22,671 nt of DNA. Source: Rhodobacterales bacterium UBA5972. GTDB lineage: Bacteria; Pseudomonadota; Alphaproteobacteria; Rhodobacterales; Rhodobacteraceae. Under the pieces are notes generated by a model that made no database searches, had not been told where the DNA came from, and saw nothing but the letters and a program-made list of their open reading frames with translations. The DNA is taken from positions 2,853 through 25,523 of the forward strand of contig DJBQ01000037.1 of assembly GCA_002430125.1 (NCBI GenBank), written 5' to 3'. Positions within the stretch are counted from its first letter, which is position 1. Every line of letters begins with the position of its first letter. The translations under genes and the position numbers were made by a program. This document shows positions 1 to 7,517 of the stretch, piece after piece.

Positions 1-1
1 T

Positions 2-139
2 GCGGTGATTGAAGCGGCGGGTGGTATTGTCACGGATTGGCAGGGTGGGCCTGCCTATAATGGTGGGCAGGTTCTGGCGGCAGGATCGGCCGAAATCCAC
101 GCTTTGGCTATGGCAGAACTGGCTGGGGCCGGGCGCTAA
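2..139 (+). CDS. hisN: C-terminal end of an inositol-monophosphatase-family phosphatase, probably histidinol-phosphatase (partial)
   Basis: Only the last 45 codons are in the window; the gene runs off the left edge, and its reading frame starts at base 2. The visible peptide begins AVIEAAGGIVTDWQGG and goes on to a GGQVLAAG segment and a final alanine-rich helix. This is the usual end of the inositol monophosphatase fold: the E-x-A-GG-x-(I/V)-T-D-W stretch lies in the substrate pocket, followed by the last strand and helix. In Rhodobacterales this ending resembles the HisN-type histidinol-phosphatase, which removes phosphate from histidinol phosphate in histidine synthesis. CysQ (PAP phosphatase) and SuhB belong to the same superfamily and cannot be fully excluded from 45 residues. 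The gene converges with the lysophospholipase gene, whose stop lies 1 nt away. No terminator hairpin is visible between them. Confidence 0.7.
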   Translation, partial: AVIEAAGGIVTDWQGGPAYNGGQVLAAGSAEIHALAMAELAGAGR

Positions 140-140
140 T

Positions 141-1067
141 TCAGGCGTTAAAAAACGCGGCTGTCTCGGCCATAAAATTTGCGCGGATTGCGGGCGTTTC
201 CATCATCACTTCGTGTTTTGCACCATGGTTTATTTCCACGCGACCACGCGGCCACTTATCCATAAAACGCGCAACATCACGTTTATCAATGACGGTTTCT
301 TCACTGCCCAGAAAGCACAATGCGTCGTGGTCGGGCGGCGTCGATTTCATCAATTGGTTACATTCCGCTAAAGCCTCGTGAAACCAGTGAACACTGGGCC
401 CACCGATTGAAAGTCCGGGATAAGTCGTCATGAGGCCGGACATATAAGCAAACATTTCCGGGTCGGATGTCAGCGGGTTACCTTCAAATTTGTGGCTTTC
501 GATATAGTTTTGCCCACCTGTGCCAGGCGCGAATTCCTCGCCCAGTCCAAGAAACAACGTGCCACGGGCCACTGCCGAGGCGAGCGGGCGCAAAATAGGG
601 TCGATCATCATGCCCCACATTGGCGCCGTGAAAACCGAGCGTTTGACCGGCAGGCCGCCTTGCAAAGCCCGAAGTGCAATTGCGCCGCCCATAGAATGAG
701 CGCAGAGGTAGAAAGGCTGGGGTAAATCCAGCCCCGCCAGAGCGTTCAGCACCGCAGCAATATCAAGCTGGTAATCAGAAAACTGACCGACATGACCCAA
801 AAGTCGGTTGGGAGTCAGCCGGTCAGAAAGACCCTGCCCACGCCAGTCTATTACAACCGAGGCATAGTCCGCATCGAGGAAATCCCGCACCGTTCGTCCG
901 TATTTTTCGACAAACTCGGTGCGACCGGGGAAGATCAGGACGGTGCCTTTTTCCCCGACATCCCACCACGCAAAGCGCAGCCTTATGTCATCCGACGTCG
1001 TGACCCAACGGGCTTTGCCGCCGGGCGGTGCCCCGGCGGCATCATTGTAAAGCGGCGCAGTCAACAT
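141..1067 (-). CDS. alpha/beta hydrolase, PldB-type lysophospholipase / monoacylglycerol lipase family
   Basis: The 308-residue protein is a serine hydrolase of the Hydrolase_4 (serine aminopeptidase S33) type, expected to release fatty acid from lysophospholipids or monoacylglycerols. The nucleophile elbow is AHSMGG with Ser125. An oxyanion-loop region FPGRTEF lies near residues 46-52, and the strand VVIDWRGQGLSDR near 71-83 is typical of this family. The acid is likely Glu257 in GSEETVID (Asp261 is the alternative), and the catalytic histidine is His285 in AKHEV. No signal peptide or membrane segment is visible, so it is probably cytoplasmic or loosely membrane-associated. It starts 2 nt after the SCP2-like gene stops, so the two are almost certainly one transcript. 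The lipid-carrier partner supports a role in lipid turnover. The substrate cannot be fixed from sequence alone. Confidence 0.87.
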   Translation of the reverse strand: MLTAPLYNDAAGAPPGGKARWVTTSDDIRLRFAWWDVGEKGTVLIFPGRTEFVEKYGRTVRDFLDADYASVVIDWRGQGLSDRLTPNRLLGHVGQFSDYQLDIAAVLNALAGLDLPQPFYLCAHSMGGAIALRALQGGLPVKRSVFTAPMWGMMIDPILRPLASAVARGTLFLGLGEEFAPGTGGQNYIESHKFEGNPLTSDPEMFAYMSGLMTTYPGLSIGGPSVHWFHEALAECNQLMKSTPPDHDALCFLGSEETVIDKRDVARFMDKWPRGRVEINHGAKHEVMMETPAIRANFMAETAAFFNA

Positions 1068-1069
1068 TT

Positions 1070-1357
1070 TCAGGCAAGCATTGCCCCAAGTTTCATCGCA
1101 ATGCTCATGTCGCCGTCAACTGACAACTTACCGGTCATGAAGGCGGCTGTCGGGTTAAGGCTGCCATCCATCATTGACTGAAACGTGTCCGGATCAGCGG
1201 TCAGCGTGCAGTCGGCGTCTTCGTCGCCGGAACGGACGCCATCACTGTCAACCATCACAGCGCCTTCGCCAGTGATGGCGAATTTGACGGTCGAATCAAA
1301 TCCGCTGCCCAATTTTGCACTTAGGGCGGCTACGGCGGCATTAATTACTTCACTCAT
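1070..1357 (-). CDS. SCP2 sterol-binding-domain protein (small lipid carrier)
   Basis: This 95-residue protein is a stand-alone SCP2 (sterol carrier protein 2) domain. Recognisable parts are an N-terminal amphipathic helix (residues 1-16), the strand VKFAITGEGA (about 24-33), the acidic turn GDEDADCTLTADPDTFQSM and the C-terminal MTGKLSVDGDMSIAMKLGAML, where the family's K-x-x-(V/I)-x-G-D motif sits. SCP2 domains hold fatty acyl chains, acyl-CoA or other hydrophobic ligands in a tunnel. A GGAG ribosome-binding site lies 8 nt before the ATG. It is the first gene of a two-gene unit with the PldB-type hydrolase, and it is divergent from the TPR gene across 71 nt (1358-1428). The ligand is unknown; delivery to or from the neighbouring hydrolase is an inference from adjacency. 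Confidence 0.85.
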   Translation of the reverse strand: MSEVINAAVAALSAKLGSGFDSTVKFAITGEGAVMVDSDGVRSGDEDADCTLTADPDTFQSMMDGSLNPTAAFMTGKLSVDGDMSIAMKLGAMLA

Positions 1358-1428
1358 GCGTTATTCTCCGGGTTTTGATGCGAGATTTGCTCGCAATTTA
1401 GGGGCAATCGTTTACCATTCATACCGAT

Positions 1429-1998
1429 ATGAGCCGGAAAACCAAAATTTGCACCCCTGTCGTCGCGGCAATTTTCGTATTGCTGGGATTATTTGTGCAA
1501 TTAATGCCTGCTGGTGCGCAAGACACCTCGCTGGATCTGCTCTTTGACGAGTTAAAGAAACCAGATGCCGCGATTTGGTCGCAGGCTGAGAAAAAAATCT
1601 GGGAATTGTGGTCAAAATCCGGCTCTGATTCGATGGATATATTGCTTGAACGCGGCAAACTGGCGATGAATGCCGGGGATCTGCCAAAGGCGGTTGAACA
1701 TTTTACAGCGTTGACCGATCACGCACCTGAATTTGCCGAGGGCTGGAATGCACGGGCAACTGCGTTTTTTATGATGCATGAATATGGCCTGTCGGTTCAC
1801 GATATCGAAATTACATTGCGGCTGAACCCGCGGCATTTCGGGGCTTTGTCCGGACTCGGCATGATATATGAAACTCTTGATTTACCAAAAGATGCGTTAA
1901 AAGCATTTCGTGCGGCTTTGGCTGTACATCCGAACCGACCCGATTTATTGGAAGCCGTCAAACGACTGGAAGATAAGGCTGCGGGAACCCTGCTTTAA
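1429..1998 (+). CDS. secreted or periplasmic tetratricopeptide-repeat protein
   Basis: The 189-residue protein begins with a Sec signal peptide: the basic MSRKTK, a hydrophobic core at residues 9-26 and a likely cleavage after AGA at residue 30. After a helical linker (about 31-66), three TPR units follow at roughly 68-101, 102-135 and 136-169. They show the A/G-A-P-consensus spacing in GDLPKAVEHFTAL, HEYGLSVHDIEITLRLNP and LPKDALKAFRAALAVHP. TPR arrays bind peptides or protein partners and have no catalysis of their own. The most likely location is the periplasm. It lies 29 nt upstream of the helicase in the same direction and may share its transcript, but nothing in the sequence ties the two functions together. 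The specific partner is unknown. Confidence 0.85.
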   Translation: MSRKTKICTPVVAAIFVLLGLFVQLMPAGAQDTSLDLLFDELKKPDAAIWSQAEKKIWELWSKSGSDSMDILLERGKLAMNAGDLPKAVEHFTALTDHAPEFAEGWNARATAFFMMHEYGLSVHDIEITLRLNPRHFGALSGLGMIYETLDLPKDALKAFRAALAVHPNRPDLLEAVKRLEDKAAGTLL

Positions 1999-2027
1999 TA
2001 GGGTTCGATCGCTCGGGGATATCAGGA

Positions 2028-4823
2028 ATGAACCATTCCGGCACACGGATTGCCGCGGTGCTGGGGCCGACGAATACCGGTAAGACCCATTACGCGATTG
2101 AGCGGATGCTGGGCTATAAAACCGGCGTCATCGGATTGCCGCTGCGCCTGCTTGCGCGCGAGGTTTATGACAAGATCGTCGCGTTGCGCGGGCCGTCGGT
2201 TGTGGCATTGATTACCGGCGAAGAACGTATTGTCCCACCGCGAGCGCAATATTGGGTGGCGACGGTCGAGGCGATGCCGATTGGCACCGGGCCTGATTTT
2301 CTGGCGGTCGATGAAATTCAGCTCTGTGCCGATCCCGAACGCGGACATGTTTTCACCGACCGTTTGCTTTATGCACGCGGCACTTTGGAAACCCTGTTCA
2401 TGGGCAGCGAGAATATGCGAAGCGCGATTAACGCGTTGATTCCAAAGGTCAGTTTTGTGAAACGTGAACGGTTTTCGCAGCTTACTTATACCGGCGCGCG
2501 CAAGATCAGCCGTTTGCCTGCACGTACTGCCATCGTCGGGTTTTCGGTGGATAACGTCTATTCCATCGCAGAGCTTTTGCGGCGCCAGAAGGGCGGTGCG
2601 GCTGTGGTTTTGGGCGCGTTGTCGCCACGCACTCGCAATGCACAGGTCGAGCTTTATCAGAACGGCGACGTTGAATTTCTGGTGGCCACCGATGCGATTG
2701 GCATGGGGCTGAACCTTGATATCGACCATGTGGCTTTTTCAGCGTTGTCAAAATTTGATGGCCGCCGGATGCGCCAACTTGCGCCAAACGAGTTGGCGCA
2801 AATTGCTGGCCGGGCAGGGCGGTATCTGAATGCGGGCACATTTGGGGTAACAGGCGAAGCCGGGGCATTGCATCCGGAAATCGTCGAGGCGATTGAAAAC
2901 CACCGGTTTACGCCGCTGAAGAAGCTCAACTGGCGCAACTCGCGCCTTGAATTCGGCACCGTGGCCGCGTTGGTGAGTTCGCTTGAAGCCGGGACTGACG
3001 ATGAATGGCTGACCCGGGCGCGCGAGGCGGATGATCTGATTGCCCTGAAAACGCTGATCGAATTACCGGAAACAGCGAAACGGGTAACCTCAGGACGGGA
3101 CGTCAGGTTGCTGTGGGATGTGTGTCAGGTGCCGGATTTTCGTAATATTTCGGAAGGCGAACATGCAAGCCTGCTGACGCAACTTTTCGGATTTTTGCAG
3201 GATACGGGGCATGTACCTGACGAATGGCTGGCGCGGCAAATTCAGCGGATTGACCGGCAGGATGGCGACATAGACACACTGTCAAAAAGATTGGCCTTTA
3301 TTCGCACTTGGACATATGTTTCACAGCGCCAGAACTGGCTAGAAGACCAAGACCATTGGCGGGGCGAAACCCGTGCGGTGGAAGACCGGTTGTCAGATGC
3401 GCTGCATGACCGTCTGACCCAAAGATTCGTTGACCGGCGCACCAGCATGTTGATGCGGCGGTTGAAGCAAAAGGAGAGCCTCGTGGCGACCATGAACGAC
3501 AAAGGTGACGTTTCGATTGAAGGGCAGCACGTTGGCCGCCTGACTGGCTTTCGTTTTCAGATCGATAGTAATTCCACCCCGGAAGAAGCCAAGACCCTGC
3601 GCACTGCAGGCGTGCAGGCGTTGGCGATGGAATATAACCTGCGCTCGGACCGGTTCTATAACGCGCCTGACACCGAGATTGATTACACCGAGCAAGGTGG
3701 CCTGATGTGGGGCCAGTATGCGGTGGGCAAACTGGTGAAGGGGGACGATATTCTGGCACCCCGGATCGAGGTCTTTGTTGACGAAGAGGCCGGGCCTGAT
3801 GTGGCCGAAAAAGTTCGCCGTCGTCTTAGCCATTTTATCGATCGCAAGATCGCGGCATTGTTTGAGCCGCTGTTGGCGTTGAAAAACGACGAAGCTGTTA
3901 CTGGCATGGCGCGCGGCGTGGCGTTTCGGCTGGTAGAAGCGTTGGGCATTGTTGAACGCGCCGAAGTTGCCGAAGATATCAAGGGGCTGGATCAGGAGGC
4001 CCGGGGACTGTTGCGCAAACATGGTGTGCGGTTCGGGCAATACACGATCTTCCAGCAATTGATGCTGAAACCGGCCCCGACCCGACTGCGATTGGTTTTG
4101 TGGTCGCTGTTTCAGGGCTTGGACGAATTTCCAGAAGCTCCGCCTCCGGGTCTGGTGACAGTGCCGGGACTGGCTGGAATGCCGGAAGGCTATTTCACTA
4201 AGGCTGGTTATCGTTTGGCCGGCCAGCGCGCGATCCGTATCGACATGCTGGAGCGTCTGGCGGATTTAACCCGAACCAAGGACAGCCGTGCGGGATTTGA
4301 GGCGGTGCCGGATATGCTGTCGATCACCGGAATGACGCTGGAACAGTTCGCCGATCTGATGGGCGGGCTTGGCTATAAGGTCGAAGCCGGCGAGCGGGCA
4401 AAGGTCAAGGCCGGTGCCACTGAGGCGGCTGGCGGAGGCGAGGCCGACGCGTCAGGCGACACGGTTGCTGAAAGCGATGCGCATGGCGCGGGTCAGGCGG
4501 AAGTGCCTGCAGTTGAGGTTGCTGGTGATCCGGCGCTTGTGGTTGAAGAAGCGCCAGTGGAAATGGAAGTGACGTATACCTTTACTTGGGCGCCGGTCAA
4601 AAAGCGCCCGCAACACACGCGTCCGGAAACGACGCAGCCTGTTGGCAAACGCCCGGAAGGGCAACGGCGCGATAAGGGCAAAGGCAAACCAGGTCAGCGT
4701 GGCCCAAAAGGCGGCAAATACCACGTGTCGAAACCAGTGGTCTCGCGGCCTGAACGGATAGAAAAGCCGATTGATCCCGATAATCCTTTCGCCGCTCTTA
4801 TGGCGCTGAAAGGCAAGACCTGA
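2028..4823 (+). CDS. SUV3/MgpS-type superfamily 2 RNA helicase
   Basis: The 931-residue ATP-dependent helicase resembles mitochondrial SUV3 and the alphaproteobacterial MgpS-like proteins. The Walker A motif is GPTNTGKTH (residues 13-21, Lys19). The Walker B/DExx box is DEIQ (95-98). Motif V is ATDAIGMGLNLD, and motif VI is QIAGRAGR (258-265), whose arginines sense ATP. A long helical C-terminal region follows. The last 150 or so residues are low complexity: an Ala/Glu/Gly-rich stretch, then a Lys/Arg/Gly/Pro-rich stretch (GKGKPGQRGPKGGK) that probably binds RNA non-specifically. The final segment, DPDNPFAALMALK, resembles a short conserved tail. The S4-domain gene starts 7 nt after the stop, which suggests one transcript and a joint role in RNA or ribosome handling. 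Family assignment is firm; the exact RNA target is unknown. Confidence 0.92.
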   Translation: MNHSGTRIAAVLGPTNTGKTHYAIERMLGYKTGVIGLPLRLLAREVYDKIVALRGPSVVALITGEERIVPPRAQYWVATVEAMPIGTGPDFLAVDEIQLCADPERGHVFTDRLLYARGTLETLFMGSENMRSAINALIPKVSFVKRERFSQLTYTGARKISRLPARTAIVGFSVDNVYSIAELLRRQKGGAAVVLGALSPRTRNAQVELYQNGDVEFLVATDAIGMGLNLDIDHVAFSALSKFDGRRMRQLAPNELAQIAGRAGRYLNAGTFGVTGEAGALHPEIVEAIENHRFTPLKKLNWRNSRLEFGTVAALVSSLEAGTDDEWLTRAREADDLIALKTLIELPETAKRVTSGRDVRLLWDVCQVPDFRNISEGEHASLLTQLFGFLQDTGHVPDEWLARQIQRIDRQDGDIDTLSKRLAFIRTWTYVSQRQNWLEDQDHWRGETRAVEDRLSDALHDRLTQRFVDRRTSMLMRRLKQKESLVATMNDKGDVSIEGQHVGRLTGFRFQIDSNSTPEEAKTLRTAGVQALAMEYNLRSDRFYNAPDTEIDYTEQGGLMWGQYAVGKLVKGDDILAPRIEVFVDEEAGPDVAEKVRRRLSHFIDRKIAALFEPLLALKNDEAVTGMARGVAFRLVEALGIVERAEVAEDIKGLDQEARGLLRKHGVRFGQYTIFQQLMLKPAPTRLRLVLWSLFQGLDEFPEAPPPGLVTVPGLAGMPEGYFTKAGYRLAGQRAIRIDMLERLADLTRTKDSRAGFEAVPDMLSITGMTLEQFADLMGGLGYKVEAGERAKVKAGATEAAGGGEADASGDTVAESDAHGAGQAEVPAVEVAGDPALVVEEAPVEMEVTYTFTWAPVKKRPQHTRPETTQPVGKRPEGQRRDKGKGKPGQRGPKGGKYHVSKPVVSRPERIEKPIDPDNPFAALMALKGKT

Positions 4824-4830
4824 GTCGGAC

Positions 4831-5220
4831 TTGAGCGCTCCACTCAGAACGATCCGGCTTGATAAGTGGCTGTGGCACGCGAGGTTTTTCAAAACCCGCA
4901 GCCTGAGTGCCAAGAGGATCACCGGCGGACATGTGCAGGTCAATTCAGTGAAGGTTGCAAAAACTGCAGCTTTAGTCGGGCCGGGGGATACGCTGACGTT
5001 TGCGCAAGGGCGTGATATCAAGGTGATCCGGATTCTTGAGATTGGCGTCCGGCGCGGTCCGGCGCCAGAGGCGCAGGCGCTCTATCAGGATCTAAGTCCG
5101 CCAGTCGTCCGGGATGCCAATTCCGATGCTGGAGTAAGCCAGGAAATGCGTAAAGGGCGCCCGACAAAGCAGGACCGGCAAGCAATTCTGAAATTCAAGG
5201 ATGGCTTGAAACCGTTTTAG
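4831..5220 (+). CDS. S4-domain RNA-binding protein (HslR/Hsp15-like)
   Basis: The 129-residue protein carries an N-terminal S4 RNA-binding domain, with the signature IRLDKWLWHARFFKTRSL at about residues 8-25 and G-H-V-x-V-N near 33-39. This matches Hsp15 (HslR), which in E. coli binds stalled 50S subunits that carry nascent chains. The C-terminus (about 95-129) is basic, with KGRPTKQDRQAI as in Hsp15 homologues. The start is a TTG: no in-frame ATG lies between the helicase stop and the conserved IRLDKWLW, and the ribosome-binding site (GAGTCGG) is weak. With the start 7 nt after the helicase stop, translation is probably coupled. An equally cautious name is S4-domain-containing protein. Confidence 0.87.
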   Translation: MSAPLRTIRLDKWLWHARFFKTRSLSAKRITGGHVQVNSVKVAKTAALVGPGDTLTFAQGRDIKVIRILEIGVRRGPAPEAQALYQDLSPPVVRDANSDAGVSQEMRKGRPTKQDRQAILKFKDGLKPF

Positions 5221-5297
5221 CGGCGGACACATTTTTTAAGGGAAAGATGTTGAAAAACTCCGGAATTGTCGCCAAGTTGTCCGCGTATGGCCATCAA

Positions 5298-5326
5298 TTG
5301 ACGAGGCCCTAAAAAAAGGTTAGCGA
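5298..5326 (+). promoter_or_regulatory. weak candidate promoter for fdxA
   Basis: A TTGACG at 5298-5303 matches the sigma-70 -35 consensus in five of six positions. A 17-nt spacer separates it from TAGCGA at 5321-5326, which is a poor -10. The first base transcribed would lie about 45 nt before the fdxA ATG. The position and spacing are right but the -10 is weak, so this is a guess from two short boxes. No other gene-like or structured signal is seen in the 157-nt gap between the S4-domain gene and fdxA. Confidence 0.25.
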
Positions 5327-5377
5327 ACGAGCGAAACGTCTGGCGCGAAAAATGCCAAAGAATTTAGGGGGCCGAGT

Positions 5378-5716
5378 ATGACCTATATCGTCAACGATAG
5401 TTGCATTTCCTGTAAGTACACAGATTGTGTCGAGGTCTGCCCGGTGGACTGCTTTTACGAAGGCGAAAACATGCTGGTCATTCATCCGGATGAATGCATC
5501 GATTGCGGTGTTTGCGAACCGGAATGCCCGGCCGACGCGATTAGGCCGGATACCGAACCGGATGCGGAAAAATGGGTTGAATTCAACCGGAAATATTCTG
5601 AACTGTGGCCAGTGATCGTCACCAAAAAAGACGAATTACCGGATGCCGCCGAGCACGATGGCGAATCTGGCAAGTTGGAAAAGTATTTCTCGGAAAAACC
5701 CGGGACTGGCGGATAA
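5378..5716 (+). CDS. fdxA: seven-iron ferredoxin (3Fe-4S plus 4Fe-4S), FdxA
   Basis: The 112-residue electron carrier has the Azotobacter FdI-type cysteine layout. Cys9, Cys17 and Cys50 fit the 3Fe-4S cluster; Cys21, Cys40, Cys43 and Cys46 fit the 4Fe-4S cluster; Cys12 and Cys25 are the two extra cysteines seen in the family. Each position equals the FdI numbering plus one. The acidic C-terminal half (about 55-112) has the family's [13 protein letters not shown] segment. It is a soluble cytoplasmic protein that passes single electrons. It stands 157 nt after the S4-domain gene and 325 nt before carD. I recall the order helicase, S4 protein, ferredoxin, carD from Rhodobacterales genomes, and carD is a frequent neighbour of fdxA. 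Confidence 0.93.
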   Translation: MTYIVNDSCISCKYTDCVEVCPVDCFYEGENMLVIHPDECIDCGVCEPECPADAIRPDTEPDAEKWVEFNRKYSELWPVIVTKKDELPDAAEHDGESGKLEKYFSEKPGTGG

Positions 5717-6041
5717 TTCAATGTATCCGGCGAAATTCTGCGGATGGTTTTGCTCAAGAAGCAACAATTCGTAAGGTTTCAGGTCATTTGCGCTTATGTA
5801 TATCGTGGTTTAAGCACGACGCTGCATCGCGGCGCTAGGAAATGCCTTGTTTTTGTGATAAGGTGATAACCAACGTAACTGGAATCTGCTCAACCCTGGA
5901 ATGGCGCTGCCCGCCTAGACCGGATTCACAAAAAGCAAAAACCGATCGTGTTAGGCCAGTCAAGCGGCCCACATGGGCGGCTGTCGGCCTATCAATCAGC
6001 AATTCGCCCTGGGCTCGGCGAAGAACAAGGATTACATCTAA
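5717..6041 (+). promoter_or_regulatory. 325-nt non-coding gap and probable carD leader
   Basis: No convincing gene lies in this gap. An open frame from 5842 to 6045 has no recognisable domain and reads through the carD ribosome-binding region, so I treat it as chance. An AAGGA ribosome-binding site lies about 10 nt before the carD ATG. The downstream half holds a 40-nt imperfect hairpin (5952-5991), described separately. No U-run terminator follows fdxA, so fdxA transcripts could read into carD, and the gap may also carry its own carD promoter, though I cannot point to clear -35/-10 boxes. Confidence 0.5.
5952..5991 (+). promoter_or_regulatory. hairpin in the carD 5' leader
   Basis: The outer stem TAGGCC (5952-5957) pairs with GGCCTA (5986-5991). 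After an asymmetric internal loop, AGC pairs with GCT, then a G-G mismatch, then GCCC and GGGC around a short ACAT loop. No T-run follows, so it is not an intrinsic terminator. It ends about 50 nt before the carD start, a position suited to control of translation or RNA stability, but it may also be a DNA-level inverted repeat bound by a regulator. Confidence 0.4.
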
Positions 6042-6557
6042 ATGACGAAATCAAAGAACTCTGCTGACTTTCACCCGAATGAATTTGTTGTCTATCCGTC
6101 ACACGGCGTCGGCAAAATTGTTTCCATCGAAGAGCAGGAAATAGCCGGCTTTCTGATGGAATTGTTTGTGATCTCGTTTGAGAAAGACAAGATGACATTG
6201 CGGGTTCCAACCCAAAAAGCGACCTCGGTTGGAATGCGCGGATTGTCGAGCCCGGAAGTTGTCAACAAGGCTATGACCACCCTTAAAGGTCGCGCGCGGG
6301 TTAAGCGGGCGATGTGGTCGCGCCGGGCGCAGGAATATGAACAAAAGATCAACTCGGGTGATCTGATTTCGATTGCCGAAGTCGTGCGTGATTTGCATCG
6401 CAGTGACGATCAGCGCGAACAGTCCTATTCTGAACGTCAGCTTTATGAAGCCGCACTTGAACGGCTGACCCGTGAAGTCGCCGCCGTGGATGGCGTTGAC
6501 GAGATCAAGGCCCAGCAGCGGGTCGGCGATGTTCTGATATCCCGCGTTGCCGCCTAG
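6042..6557 (+). CDS. carD: CarD/CdnL-family RNA-polymerase-binding transcription regulator
   Basis: The 171-residue protein has an N-terminal Tudor-like RNA-polymerase-interaction domain (about residues 9-70, including FVVYPSHGVGKIVSIE and the strand LRVPTQKA). A helical C-terminal DNA-binding domain follows (about 80-165), with VKRAMWSRRAQEYEQKINSGD and a basic/Trp patch typical of CdnL proteins. CarD binds the RNAP beta subunit and stabilises the open promoter complex, especially at rRNA and housekeeping promoters. In Rhodobacter sphaeroides it is needed at many promoters that lack the thymine at -7. Length and motifs are normal. The gene ends at a strong intrinsic terminator, making it the last gene of its unit. 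Confidence 0.93.
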   Translation: MTKSKNSADFHPNEFVVYPSHGVGKIVSIEEQEIAGFLMELFVISFEKDKMTLRVPTQKATSVGMRGLSSPEVVNKAMTTLKGRARVKRAMWSRRAQEYEQKINSGDLISIAEVVRDLHRSDDQREQSYSERQLYEAALERLTREVAAVDGVDEIKAQQRVGDVLISRVAA

Positions 6558-6605
6558 GTTAGCGGTTTAAGTGTAACGCATAAGAATACCTTGCTGACTA
6601 GGAAA

Positions 6606-6636
6606 GCCGCGGACCAATTTGGTTCGCGGCTTTTTT
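6606..6636 (+). terminator. intrinsic terminator of carD
   Basis: GCCGCGGACCAA (6606-6617) pairs with TTGGTTCGCGGC (6619-6630), with one G-U pair, and six T residues follow at 6631-6636. It lies 49 nt after the carD stop. In the opposite direction, toward cobS, only a three-T run follows, so it would act weakly for cobS transcripts. Confidence 0.9.
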
Positions 6637-6662
6637 CTTGGATTGGTGGTTGGCGAAATCAT

Positions 6663-7430
6663 CTAGGCGGCTGCAAATACCGCCGCTAATGCTGCAATTT
6701 CGGCCAGTTGCTGGCTACCGCCCAATACATCGCCGGTTTGTCCGTTAATCTTTTTGTGTGCCAGCCAGAACAGTGGCAGCGGGGCGGTCAGCGCGAAAAA
6801 CGATACAACAAGTCCACCCCAGCCAAGTGCGAACACAGAAATTGCCAAAGCAATGGCTGCGGCGGCAAAGACAGACTGAACAGGTGGCGCGCCGACGCCT
6901 GCGGAAAGGCCGCTGGTCCGTGCCAATGGCATAAGGAACATCGCCAAAACCATTGGCAGGCGGGACACGGCACCAACCGTGATCAGTGACCAAAATAACC
7001 CTGAACCTCCCAGCGCCTCGATCCCCGACCAACGGGCGATCAGGCCAATAAACAAAGCAGCCGCACCGTATGCACCGATCCGGCTGTCCTTCATAATAGC
7101 GAGGCTGTGGTCTTTGTCGCGGCCACCACCCAGACCATCAGCACAATCCGCCAAGCCGTCTTCGTGCATTGCGCCGGTGAGAAGGACCAAAACCGCCAGA
7201 GCAAGGGCAGCGGCAATGCCGGTTGGCGCGCCCAGCCAAAGCGAAAAACCTGCTACAGTGGCCGCGATCGCGCCAAGGGTCGCTCCAACAATCGGATACG
7301 TCCAAGCCGCCGCGGCCGCCCGAATGGCCGCAAGTTCATGGTCAACTGGCACCGGCAGGCGTGTCAGCAGGCTGAAGCCCGCAGCGATATCACTGATATG
7401 AAATCCGTTTTCGGGTGTTTGGTCGCTCAT
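6663..7430 (-). CDS. cobS: adenosylcobinamide-GDP ribazoletransferase (cobalamin synthase)
   Basis: CobS joins alpha-ribazole (or its phosphate) to adenosylcobinamide-GDP, the last assembly step of the cobalamin nucleotide loop, in the inner membrane. The 255-residue protein has several hydrophobic segments and the family's metal/nucleotide motif [17 protein letters not shown], followed by [14 protein letters not shown]. The C-terminal [16 protein letters not shown] is also conserved. The open frame could extend 22 codons upstream, but the start at 7430 gives the normal family N-terminus ([10 protein letters not shown], then [10 protein letters not shown]). The upstream extension would consume most of the divergent cobS-cobT spacer. 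No cobU (kinase/guanylyltransferase) is in the window. Confidence 0.94.
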   Translation of the reverse strand: MSDQTPENGFHISDIAAGFSLLTRLPVPVDHELAAIRAAAAAWTYPIVGATLGAIAATVAGFSLWLGAPTGIAAALALAVLVLLTGAMHEDGLADCADGLGGGRDKDHSLAIMKDSRIGAYGAAALFIGLIARWSGIEALGGSGLFWSLITVGAVSRLPMVLAMFLMPLARTSGLSAGVGAPPVQSVFAAAAIALAISVFALGWGGLVVSFFALTAPLPLFWLAHKKINGQTGDVLGGSQQLAEIAALAAVFAAA

Positions 7431-7517
7431 GAAAGCTGGCTTTCCGCATTTGGCCTTTGCATGTCTGTGAATGAAGCTAAACAGGCGGCAGTTCAATCTT
7501 CAATCTGGAATCACGCA

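Noticed and set aside
2022..2729. 235-codon antisense frame across the helicase
   Set aside because: Shadow frame of the helicase motor domain, which carries all expected motifs on the plus strand.
5842..6045. 67-codon open frame between fdxA and carD
   Set aside because: No domain, skewed composition (Arg/Pro/Thr-rich), runs through the carD hairpin and ribosome-binding site and overlaps the carD start. More likely leader sequence.
6606..6630. The carD terminator as a two-way terminator also for cobS
   Set aside because: In the minus direction only a three-T run follows the stem, so I claim it only for carD.
7431..7517. Cobalamin riboswitch between cobS and cobT
   Set aside because: The divergent spacer is only 87 nt, too short for the known cobalamin riboswitch, and I see no B12-box-like sequence.
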